DNA of 64,000 nucleotides, taken from Epithemia pelagica (taxonomy: Eukaryota; Bacillariophyta; Bacillariophyceae; Surirellales; Surirellaceae). Position 1 is the first letter of the stretch. Each line of letters opens with the position of its first letter. The position numbers and the translations under genes were made by a program. Shown in pieces: positions 51,429 to 61,947 of this stretch. The notes beneath the pieces were generated by a model. It was not told the DNA's origin. It made no database searches and saw nothing but the letters and a program-made list of their open reading frames with translations. The stretch covers positions 744,001 through 808,000 of the forward strand of contig OX337228.1 in the NCBI GenBank assembly GCA_946965045.2. The letters run 5' to 3'.

Positions 51429-53696
51429 TCACGGTTGTTTCGTTTGTTGATTGACGGATTGCATCAATTGAACGGCCGGTGCGACCTTGGCGGTAAGGGT
51501 TCGTCGATCGTAGTTGCTGCGTTGCATGGCCACACTGTGTCCCATGTACAAGGCCAAAGCTTCCAATTCTTGTTCCGACGCATTGGTTTCCCCCCGGACA
51601 TGGGTGACCAAAATATCGCGCAACAAGTGTGGATTGACTTTGCGTCCCGTCACCTTGAAGCACGATCGCGAGACACGTTGAAAAATAGAATCGCTCGTCA
51701 TGGGTTTTCCCGTCCGAGATTGAACCAACAAACAATTCGTCAAGGGTTCCAAACAGGGTCGCCAGTGCTGGACAAAGTCATCCAAGGCTGGTGTCAGTTC
51801 GGCCGCCAAATGCAAGGCGGGACGTTCCCCATAGTGTTTGCCTGTCTTGTAATCTTCCGGTCCATGCTTGACCATCCAATCACCCGTTGTGCTATCTTTA
51901 AGCAGTGTTCGGCCAACTTCCAGTTCTCGAATGGTCCGTTGTCGATCGGGAATACTCGCAAAAATGGCCAGAATGAGGTATCGTTGATAGGCCTCGGCGA
52001 CCCGTTTTTGTTCCAAACTGTATTGCTGTGGTTGTACTGTCGCTTTGGTACTGAACTTGTGCTTGGAGGGTGGCAATTTGTGGTACTCGTCCAGGAGTTG
52101 GAGTAATTCTTGCTTGGTCTGTTCAATCACCCTCAAGTATTCGGGCCAGGTGATCCACTTTTTTTGTTCATCACTGCTCCGCGGTGCCAGTCGTTGTCGT
52201 CGATTGGCATTTCGATGCAATTTGCGACATTCTTGAATGAGCTCAATATCTTCAAAGGTATGACGGCCATCCTGGCAGGTGGATTCCTGGGCAAAGCGGA
52301 ATTTCAGTAGTTTGATGAGACCTCGCAACAAATTGGCCTCGTACGAGACGGAAACCTCTCGACCACGCAACCACAAGACAAAGTCAATAATAACGGTCGC
52401 CGATTCCTTGTCACTGCTAGGAACGATATCATGCAATGAAACAAAGTCGAGAGGTGGATCCCTATCCACGTCAGAATGACGCTTGGTATGGTTCTGGTTG
52501 TACGAGGAGGCGCACCACCATCCCAAAAAGAGTTTGGCATGTCGCAGATAAATCTTGGCCGTGGCAGGTCGAATGGGATCTTCTTGGGAATGGGTATTGG
52601 GCAAGGTCATGAATTTGTAAAAGTCGTCCAGTTCCAGTGCCAAGGTAGGATATCGGTGCTCATAATCTCGGGGCAAACCATAGGTATAGTCCGAAGAGGA
52701 AGAATCAGTGCCAGTCTTGGTGTTGTTGTGATTGTTGTTGTTTGGCATAGGAGAAGAAGGGTCCGATGATGGGACGTTACCATTACCAATCCGACGACGT
52801 CGTTTCTGTGCCTTTGGATTGACAATGGTAGCATGAAAGGCCTGATTGTTGAACTTGTTGGATTCCGTGTCTGGTGTTGTAGTGTTGTTGTTGTTGCTTC
52901 CTTCAGGATTGGATTGGAAGGTACCGTCATTGGTTGGAACCTCCTCTTCCCGAACAGGCACGTCGTCTGGTTGTGGCAATGCTGCACCTTCGTCCGTCGG
53001 AGGTTTGAGTAGTTTGTCATTGTTTGCGTCTTGTTGTTGTTGTTGTTGCAACAGTGCCATGGCCAAGGCTCTGGTTTGATGTGCCACCAGAGGTGGAAAT
53101 TGAAAATCCGACATGAGTACGGACGAAAAGACTTCGGGACGATCGACAAAGTCTTGTGCCACCAACAAGAGTGGCATGTCATCCTGGTGTGTGTTATCGT
53201 TGGCATTCCGATTCGTTGGTTTCGCATCCTGAGGTGGAATCCACAATCCAGCCTTGTACAAATGCTCCAGAATTGGTTGCCTATGGTGCGATACCAATCG
53301 TTGTCCATGTGCCGTGGCAAACAATGGATGATCCTCGTGAGGGTCGTCTTGTCCAAGAAGAGTATGTGCGTCGTCGTCTGTGACAGAGGCTCTCAGGGCC
53401 CAACCTGCACAACATGCAGAAGCGTCCCTTTTCGTCAGCTGCAAGGTTCCAAAAGTAGTGATGCCACGTAATGGTTGGAAGGTGGGCAAACCAAATCGGC
53501 TCAAATTTGTTCTGGTTCGTGAAGTGACAAGGGAATGGCTTGGACCAAGACAGCACCACATTCCAATAAGGGAGCACAGGATTGCATTTTGATACAACCA
53601 GCTGCGGCTGCCCATGCACTGTTGGGTCGTTCTTGCTGCTGCTGCTAGTGGTTCATTATTTGTTTGATGGCTGCACCGGTTGCGGCTCCTCCTCAT
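51429..53696 (-). CDS. Tyrosine recombinase/integrase, full length
   Basis: 755 residues. ATG-like starts lie at 53696 and 53615. Starting at 53615 gives a hydrophobic N-terminus (NAILCSLIGMWCCLGPSHS) followed by an Arg/Ser/Thr-rich stretch, as in a signal peptide plus transit peptide. Residues about 210-350 are Gln/Asn-rich linker. A core-binding helical domain follows (RPATAKIYLRHAKLFLGWWC, VIIDFVLWLRGREV). The catalytic domain has Arg in DRQRTIRELE, HLLRDILVTHV (H-x-x-R), YMGHS and the nucleophile Tyr in RSNYDRR, so the set looks complete. No element ends are seen around it. It may be a domesticated nuclear gene or part of a transposon such as a Crypton. Its 3' third is duplicated at 44.6-45.4 kb. 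Confidence 0.8.
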   Translation of the reverse strand: MRRSRNRCSHQTNNEPLAAAARTTQQCMGSRSWLYQNAILCSLIGMWCCLGPSHSLVTSRTRTNLSRFGLPTFQPLRGITTFGTLQLTKRDASACCAGWALRASVTDDDAHTLLGQDDPHEDHPLFATAHGQRLVSHHRQPILEHLYKAGLWIPPQDAKPTNRNANDNTHQDDMPLLLVAQDFVDRPEVFSSVLMSDFQFPPLVAHQTRALAMALLQQQQQQDANNDKLLKPPTDEGAALPQPDDVPVREEEVPTNDGTFQSNPEGSNNNNTTTPDTESNKFNNQAFHATIVNPKAQKRRRRIGNGNVPSSDPSSPMPNNNNHNNTKTGTDSSSSDYTYGLPRDYEHRYPTLALELDDFYKFMTLPNTHSQEDPIRPATAKIYLRHAKLFLGWWCASSYNQNHTKRHSDVDRDPPLDFVSLHDIVPSSDKESATVIIDFVLWLRGREVSVSYEANLLRGLIKLLKFRFAQESTCQDGRHTFEDIELIQECRKLHRNANRRQRLAPRSSDEQKKWITWPEYLRVIEQTKQELLQLLDEYHKLPPSKHKFSTKATVQPQQYSLEQKRVAEAYQRYLILAIFASIPDRQRTIRELEVGRTLLKDSTTGDWMVKHGPEDYKTGKHYGERPALHLAAELTPALDDFVQHWRPCLEPLTNCLLVQSRTGKPMTSDSIFQRVSRSCFKVTGRKVNPHLLRDILVTHVRGETNASEQELEALALYMGHSVAMQRSNYDRRTLTAKVAPAVQLMQSVNQQTKQP

Positions 53697-54653
53697 GGTG
53701 TGGTGAGAGTCTTGATGCTAAACTGCCTGACTATTTGCAATCTTAGTTCGATAATGTGCCAGGGGGGACGTTGTTCATTGCCAAAAAGGTATCCAACCTT
53801 TTGTTGAACACCACACACACACAAAATGTGGAGTGTCCCAATCTTCTTTTGTTGTATTGGAATGTCAGAACCAAAGGTGGACTTCTTGTTGTCTAGCAGT
53901 GGTGGACCGCTCCTGCACACAAGCACAAGATGGTTCTTCTGGTCGTGACTGTTCTTTGGCCCCCGTTTTTCTCGCTTCGTTTTCTGTTGCGTCGTTTTTT
54001 GATTTTGTGCCATGGTCGTCGGCTTGATGGGAGCACTGACCACATTATTTGCACTTGTTCTTGTATAGAGCATACAGTACTAAATACTTCGATTGTCTGA
54101 CACACAAAGAGGGTATGCCGGCGCATAAAGCTACCCATTCCGATTCCGTGTATCCTCCTAGGAGTACGAATATAGGTACTCCTAGTACCTCTAGAGGAGT
54201 AGGTAGATCTATCGTCTTCAAAATTCATATAGATGTACATATCCATCCGCTCTCTCTTTCCTGTACCAGAGTGTCGTCTGTTTCATTATGTGTGATATCG
54301 TTTATAGGATTCCTGGATATAATAGTATACTACGGTCTCTCTCTCTTCCCATGTGTGTGTCGTGTTCGTTTGCGTGTTTGGATGAATTTATGGTAGTGTG
54401 TGAGTTTTGCTTGCGGTGGTGTAACTGCGGTGGGTTGGTTTTGGAGACACAAACCACAACAACACCCAACAAAAAGAGGCACAAAGGAGAATCATCATGT
54501 GTGTGTGTGTGTACGATTGGCTGAAAATAATATGTATATAACTCGTGGGGGTACCCATAATGGCCACCTCTAGACTGTTGTTGTTGGTGGTGCTGCTGTT
54601 GTTTCTCTCCATGTTGTGTCCCTGTTGTTCGGTTGTCTGACTGTCTCCAGTAT
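53697..54653. other. Intergenic between the recombinase and kinase genes
   Basis: No supported gene. It holds GTGTGTGTGTGTGT near 54500 and a TACTCCTAG/AGGAGTA-type imperfect palindrome at about 54150-54205. The last part is the probable 3' UTR of the kinase gene. Confidence 0.35.
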
Positions 54654-57481
54654 TTAGAAATCCTTGAACATGGCTTGCTGCGTCGCCGAAAGTGCCGGTC
54701 GATTGGAGGGAGGTTCGTTCTCCAAATGACGGTACGAATCGAAATGCGTCGCATCCAAAGGATCCTTAATACGAGGGATCCAAGGAGGAGGAATTTGTTT
54801 CTTGAGGAGCTTGTCGACGTCAATGATACTGAACCACATGTGATCGCGCACATCCATGTCCCCGCGTGACAAGCAACCCAAACGATTGGCTTGTCGTCGA
54901 ACAATCAAGCGTTGAATCAAATCTTGTGCCATGTCGTGCACCATACCGCCATGGGGGAAGGAATACTTGACTTGCACAATACGCTTGAACAAACTCACTT
55001 GATCGGTACCGTAGGAATAGAACGGCGATCGTCCCACCAACATTTCGTAAATCAAGACACCAAACGCCCAGTAGTCTACTCCCTTATCATGACCCTTGGA
55101 AAGAATAATTTCAGGAGCCAAATACTCGGGAGTCCCACAAAGAGTGTATGTCTTGTCGACCACGATTTTGGCAAATCCCAAATCGACCAACACACAGTAA
55201 CCCCGCTGATCAATCAAAATATTCTCTGGTTTCAAGTCGCGATAGCAAATGCTTCGGTGATGCAAGTGAGCCAAAGACTCCAATATACAGGCAGCGTAGA
55301 AACGAGAGTTTCCATTTGGAATACCGTCACGCGTTTCCGTGTGGATCACCGAAAACAATTCACCACCCTGTACAAGCTCAATCAACATGTACAAAAATCG
55401 GTCGTCTTGGAATGTCGCAACAAGGTTGACAACGAATGGATGATCCAAAGATGCCATAATGTTCTTCTCACGGATGACTCCCTCCACTTGATGATGACCA
55501 ATAATTTCACGCTTGCTAAGTTGCTTGAGGGCGTAAGGCGTGCCGGTACGCTTGTGACTGACCAACCATACTTTTCCAAAGGTTCCCACACCCAAAATGC
55601 GAAACTTGACCAAATCCTTGAATCGAATCGATTTGTTCAAATTGGCCGACGCCGGTGCCAGAGGTTGTCCAAGGCGACCAATGTTCCCGATCACCGCCTC
55701 AATATCACGACGAGTCAACATTCCGCAAGAGGTTTCCGTTTGAACCGTAATCGTTTGCTTGCTGAGAAAGCCGTCCTTTTGTTTGAGGAATTTGTCACCA
55801 AAGTAGTCGGCATCTTTCAAGTTGTTAATTACACCGTCATCGTTGGCCACTGCGACATTTCCAGAACGAATAATGTACAAGCATTGATTCAATGGCTTGC
55901 CTTCCTCCGCCAAGATGGTCCCTGGTTGAAAGACGTGTTCCGTGATCAAGTCGGTCAGGCGAGCCAGTTCGTGGGGTTGGAACTGAGAATTTGAAAAGAT
56001 GGGCACACCCAACAACGTTCGCTTCTTCATGGAGGCATCAATCAAGCCTTGGAGAGGTCCCAAAACCTTTTCGAAGGTATCACGCGAGAGACACAGACAG
56101 GTACAAACAGATGTTGCTGTCACATTGGCCACCCGAGGATCTCCCGTGATAAGTGCACGTTCCCCAAAATAGTCTCCCGCCTGCAAGGGTTGATCCACGT
56201 ACGTGGAATCTCCAAACCCAATGTCATGTACCTTCACTGAACCTTCACGAACAATGTAAAAGACTTCACCGACATCCCCCTTGTTGATAATGCGTTCCCC
56301 CTCTGGAAAGGTGACGGAGGTCAAGGCATCCGAAATTTTTAGCAAATCACGGTCATCCAGTTCGGCCAAGAAGGGTACCTTTCGCAATACATCGTTAATG
56401 TCCTTTTGTTGTGCGCTGGTATTGTTGGCAAGCATGTATCGAAACGTCTTCTGGTCCACCTTCCACAATCGGCATGCTGTATTTGCCAGACAGGTAGCTG
56501 CTCTTGGACAATTGTACAAAAGCGCCAATTCTCCAAAGGACCCTCCTCGTCCGGTAGAACCCACATGCTGGTTATCGACAGCAAAACTGACATGACCCTC
56601 TTCGACAACGTAAAAGAAATCTCCCACTTCGCCTTGTTTGATGATAACTGTCCCGGGGGGAACCGATTCGAGGACCATGGCATCAATTAACAGGCGTCTT
56701 TCATGCGGGGAAAGACTGGCAAAAATAAAGTTATCTTCCAAGGCAGTGTCAATGAACTGGATGGCGGCATCGGACTTGGGAAAGCGAGGCGTTTGAAATT
56801 CTTCATGCAAATCAATGGATGGTGCAAAAATGTTCTCACGCTGTTCCTTTTGACGATTGGCACGAACACGATTGTGAATGTTAATATTCTCTTCTCGCTT
56901 CACGGCCGCGGCTTCTTGAGGATCAGTGGCACCTCCATTGGCGTCCCCGTCCGCCGCAACTTCGGCAGACTTCTCGGGGACTTCCTGTGGAGCTGGATAC
57001 TCTTCCACCGGTGGCGGAGCAGCGGCCACGGCCGGGGGCTCTACTTGCTGAAGGGATTAAAAAGAACGGGAATAGAGACATGAATTACAAAACCCGAACG
57101 GCAATGATTGTGGAAAACAACGTTTCGATCGGGGCAAATAAAAACAAAAGCGTGAGAGGTCTTTACTATAATCGAAACTGCTTCATCCAAATATTCCTCT
57201 CATTCTTCCAGAACTCTTCTCGTTGAATAGTGATGCTGTGACTGTATTCCTGCCACTGGAAGACGACCCCCATTTGCGGAACTCTATAGTACAGTCATTC
57301 AGCGATATTCAGAGACACAAACGGCACGCACCATATCATTGCTACTCCGATTGCTGTCTTTGTTGGAATCTTTGTTGGACCGTGACGAAGATTTCGATGA
57401 CTTGGCCGGTGCCGTAACATCTTTGGAACTGTTTTGTTTCTTTGCTCCGCGTTTTTGCTTCAAGAAGGGGAAACTCCTCAT
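54654..57481 (-). CDS. Cyclic-nucleotide-dependent protein kinase (PKG-type), two-exon model
   Basis: Exon 2 (54654-57047) encodes nearly all of it. Residue numbers count from the codon at 57029: cNMP-binding domain 1 about 95-205 (FGELALLYNCPRAAT), domain 2 about 213-330 (FGERALITGDPRVANVTA), a degenerate domain 3 about 335-450 (FGDKFLKQ, lacking the Arg-Ala pair), and kinase about 470-735. The kinase has GVGTFGKVWLV, ALKQL, YRDLKPEN (HRD reads YRD), DLGFAK (DFG reads DLG) and CGTPEYLAPE. Exon 1 (57332-57481) has a Lys/Ser-rich N-terminus from ATG 57481. A 284-nt GT-AG intron (57048-57331) joins them in phase 0. Domain order (three cNBDs then an AGC kinase) matches cGMP-dependent kinases of protists. 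Signalling by cGMP, or cAMP, is inferred. Confidence 0.88.
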
Positions 57482-58471
57482 CCTCACGTAAGGTCAACAA
57501 TAATTCAGATCTAAACCACACCACCACAACAACAACGGAAATGACCAGAAAGGAACAACCTCTGATCAATCACAGTCTCTCTCAGTTAATCTCGATCAAA
57601 TCCGTCTCGGGGTCTCTGGTCGTATGCGTTTCGCTTTTGCGTTGGAAGCAACGACAAAAGCCGAATCTTCGACGCAACACACAAACAGAAAGAGATTGGA
57701 TGAAGAAGGGTGGGGTGAGGGTCTTAGGTCTTGCTTCGCTTGGGTGTCCTCTCGGCTTGGGCCACCTTTTGCATGTAGAAAAAACCAGGGGTCAACCAAG
57801 AGGCTCCTCCCTCTCTTTCGAATGTTCAATCCCCCAAATCAAAGGGATGGATTCGCCACAACCTGAAAGTTCGTACTTTGCATTTTTGCAGTGTACCTTT
57901 TTTTATCCCCATTGCTACACCCCGACCCCCGAAACCTCACCCCGATCAATCGACGTTCCGGTCCACCCCCATATATCTACCCATCGACAATTTTGGTGGA
58001 GGTCCCGGACATAATTCATCAGCGGCTAGTTTCATTTCTTGTCATACAATATCAACTACAAGAATGACCTCACATCTCGCTCGAGAGTTCCAAAACTCAA
58101 TGCCGTTTTCATTTTGCATCCAATGTCCCGGTCATTTTTCATTTTTCCGATTTTCCAAATGACTGCGACAAATCCCCCACTCACCGAGTATTATTTATTA
58201 TTTGTGCGACTTTTCCACGATCACGAACTGCTCGATATCGGCGACTCCGCCATAGAAACGAGGACGTGGTGGCATTGCGACTGTAGTAGGGGTGGGTTTC
58301 TGCTCTCCTGTTCAATGGCCATGGACTCTATCCCTTTGCGTGTTCCATATATTATAGCGCAATAAAGCGGATCGATCTGCCTGCTTCCCTCGGGTCCCTT
58401 GGGTTTGGCTGGTTGTTCTCTGGTTTCTTCTCTCTTTGCGTTCTACTGGTTAAAGAGAAGCCGAAAGAAGA
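57482..58471. other. Divergent intergenic region between the kinase and PDI-like genes
   Basis: About 1 kb between divergent genes, so it probably holds both promoters. CT-rich and pyrimidine-run leader sequence lies just before 58472. The + strand ORFs here (57442-58014 and others) have no domain. Confidence 0.4.
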
Positions 58472-58699
58472 ATGAAATGGCGGCGGTTACTTCTCGCAAT
58501 CTCAGTCCACGTTGCGGCATTCTCAACGAGTAGTGGTGCATTGGCAGAAGACGAGGATGCATCGTCCATTGTGTCAGAAAAGGAACCTCATCGACAGAAC
58601 CGTCCAAAAACGGAGAGAGCGAACGTAAAAGAAGCAAATCAAGCTTGGGAATCGACCGGTTCCTCCGAAACAAGAAAGCAGACACCAACAAGAACCACG

Positions 58700-58737
<38 letters not shown>

Positions 58738-61654
58738 GAATGAAGATGAGTGGAACGAACTGGATTCGTCCTCTTCTGCATTGACAGACACGACAGTATC
58801 TTCTTCTCCAAAGACTTTAGATGCACCTGAAACCAAGAGCGAGAACGACGGAACCGATGCCACTCGCGAGGAGTTGGTTGCGTATCGAAAGGAACAATCC
58901 GTATATTGGATGACAGGACCCAATGGCATTCCTCAAGTGCTACAGTTGGCCTTGGAGAATCGCAACAGTACTGGTAGCAGTCGAAACAACAACGACAACG
59001 ACAAAGCAAGTGATGAAGATGAGATTGCCCTCCTCTTTGTGCTCTTGTATACCCCCTCTTGTTTTCAACAACAAGACGATTCTACCACTATTAACATTTT
59101 GGCCACCTGGCAAGCGGCAGCACAAGAATTGGAAACAAAAATGACCCACCAGTCCAAGACAATGGACTTGTCGTCACCCCCGCTTTTGGCAACCATGGAA
59201 TTGTCATCCTTTTCTCATTATTGGAAACAACAGCAACAACAAGCATCATCGTCCAAAGACCAGAATCCTTTTCCTCCCCTTTTGCAACGTCATCCCTCTA
59301 CAGCAAAAGACCCTAGCTCGGCAACGTCACTGGAGGTAGAAACGCTACCAGCCATTGCGATTGTGGTAGGACATCGCACCCGTTTCCAAGATCAGCACGA
59401 CAACAACGGCATGATCAACGAGGTTGAATTGTGGAATGTCATTCAAGATGTCCATTACGACTACCCCATGACAGAATCCTCAGAAGGGAGTAAAGATGAA
59501 GACGACGGACACTTTGGACAACGGACTGTCCAACGATGGTTGTTTGAATCCTCTTCCTCGATTGTGGATTTGTATTGGCATTACTATACTCGATTGGTGG
59601 CACTTCCGACCCAACTGAAGCAATTGGACGGAAACATTACAGGTACTGCCATGAAAAAGGAGGAGGAGGAGGACGCCAGAGGCAACCAGAACCACCAGCA
59701 ACTCCGAACCAACACAGTGCGTCCCCTTCGTGTGGATTCCTTATCTCATGTCCACACCCTTGTCTGTGATTGGTTTGACAAGCTCTTTTCCGTTGTTCCA
59801 TACCTCCCCCTTCCACATACGACCTTTTTGCGGGAACACAATCGTCGTAGGAATCTTATCCATCATGGACCTCAGTCGTCGAACAACCGAAACCAAGATG
59901 ACTTTGTCGTGTTTATACATTGTCAACATCACAATTATTCGGCATGGTCCGCTCCTCAGGAGGGAACAAAACACAATAGAGGCCGAGACAACAAGAGGAA
60001 AAACAAGACAACAGATAGAAATCACAAGGATATCAACCATGTCTTGTCCATGGATCGACTATATGATGCCTTTCAACTACTTGCCCACACCATGTTTCCC
60101 CGCCAAGATTTGTTGCATGTCACAGTTTCCAATTGTTGGGATCCTCACAATGGGCGAGAAATGACAAATGGATCCGTGGCTGTCTGGAGATATAATAGCA
60201 GCGGCATCGATGACGACAAGGACAAGAACGTTTGTCATTTGCTGTCTTCGCATGAATGGTCGCCCGCGTGGAATGACTCTGACAACCATGACGAAAGGAA
60301 AAAAGACGAGGAAAACAACAATAGGGATGAAGTCGTGGACAGTCTTGTTCGTTTTCACAATGTCCACGCCACTCCGACAGTCATTTGGTATGATAGTAAA
60401 CTGGCGGCACCCATTTTGCTGGATCATCCGGTGCAAGCTCTCTTGTTTGTTAATTTACATCCCTTTCCTCCCGACATGTCTGTCTTTACCGGCGGACAAT
60501 CGTTCGATGGACCATCCAACGCAAAGCAACAACAAGAAGATCAACAAGTCGAATTGGTTCGACAGTTTGGGCGGTTGTGTCAAGACTGGCGCCATGGCTC
60601 TCATCATCAATGTTCCCCTCACAATGACAATGACACTACCATGATTTGTGTCCTGGTTCCGAGTACCGAAACGCGGTTGCTGACGACCTTTGGAGTGGAT
60701 ATCTGGAGTCCATTGGATCAACATTTAGTGGAATCAATGGAATTGCTGGCTTCTGGAGGAGCCAGTGATGTGGATCCCAAACTACTACGGCCACCACAAG
60801 TGGTACCACAGCTCGTCATGGTGGACAGCCGACCACGACAACACGGCAACACCTCACATATTCCAAACAGCGGTCCACAGAAACGAAAATTTGGAGGACC
60901 TCTGGAACTCTATCGCTTGACGGAACCAACGACAGCATCCTTGACTGATTTTGTACAGGAATTTTGGGATAACCAATTGCTACCGGAACGCAAATCGTCG
61001 GCTTCACGAACATCATCCGGGGCCATCTATCTCGACGAGGACAGCAAAGATAGGAATGAGGATGCCCTTCCTGTTCTTGAATCCAATGAATATGGAGTAT
61101 CCAAACTGACGGGGCATTATTGGAGGCAAGCATCGATGGCCGGCAGTCGTCCTGGGCCCGCGTCCCCACCAACTCATTCACTCATTTTGTTTGTATCGCC
61201 GACCTGTGGGCACTGCAAACGGATATTGGTAATGTTCAATCAACTGTCGGTACTTTTTGGAAAAGCACCTGGGTGGCGAGACTTGTTAAAACTCTTTGTG
61301 TTGGATGTGTCCACGGATCAAATCACGACAGTGCACCCCGTTCGATGGGTTCCGGAGTTGCTCTTTGTCAAAACAAGGACAAGTACATTCGGCAGTGGTA
61401 ACAAAACACATCCTCACGACCTGCAAAACGACTATGGACAACAGTACCAAGTGCCCTTCAACCAAGAACCATACGATCCTAATCGACCGCATCATCGAAA
61501 GTATTCCTTGTTGGGAGAGATCCCCCATTATACTTCCATGCTGGAATGGCTGATCCAAGTCATGGAACTCGACGATGACACTCAATGGAAAACACTATTG
61601 GAGGACCTGCAAGAACATATCCAAAAACAGAAAGAGCAGAGATCACCGCTTTAG
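58472..61654 (+). CDS. Secretory thioredoxin/PDI-like protein, 1,060 residues
   Basis: ATG 58472 gives a signal peptide (LLLAISVHVAAFSTSSGALA, then EDEDA). A Ser tract (TCA microsatellite) and acidic linker follow. A first thioredoxin-like segment (IALLFVLLYTPSCFQQ) has lost the second Cys. The middle is Asp/His/Asn-rich and charged, with scattered fold-like segments (NHVLSMDRLYDAFQLLAHTMF). The C-terminal domain has the active site LFVSPTCGHCKRILVMFNQL (CGHC) and WVPELLFVKT, where the cis-Pro would be. It acts in the ER or secretory path as a thiol-disulfide protein, by family inference. The C-terminus is Gln/Lys-rich with no KDEL-type signal. Confidence 0.75.
58693..58737 (+). repeat. TCA microsatellite coding poly-Ser
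   Basis: A run of TCA triplets within the PDI-like gene encodes about 14 Ser. Read on the other strand it gives poly-Asp. Likely polymorphic. Confidence 0.85.
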
Positions 61655-61947
61655 GGAGGTAATTTGTTTATTCGGGAAGACCAATGTCGAATATTGCATA
61701 GAACCGACAAACCAACACCTTTTCCTTTAGCGCGTCATGAATACTCCTACTCCTAGAAACCAACCGCTATTTACACTTATACTATAGAGCTCGAAACAAA
61801 CACTTGTGATTAACTGGTTCTTTATCCATATATGACATTTAGAGCACAGAACTGATTGGCGGTCGAAACGGAGACTTATAGTTCGACAAAAACCAAATCA
61901 AGCAGGTGATGTATCTTTTATCTAATGGGCAGGATGGATGCTGAGTA
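61655..61947. other. Short intergenic between convergent genes
   Basis: AT-rich 3' flanks of both genes; no gene seen. Confidence 0.5.

Noticed and set aside
54891-55994. 367-codon + strand ORF
   Set aside because: Antisense to the kinase gene; no independent evidence.
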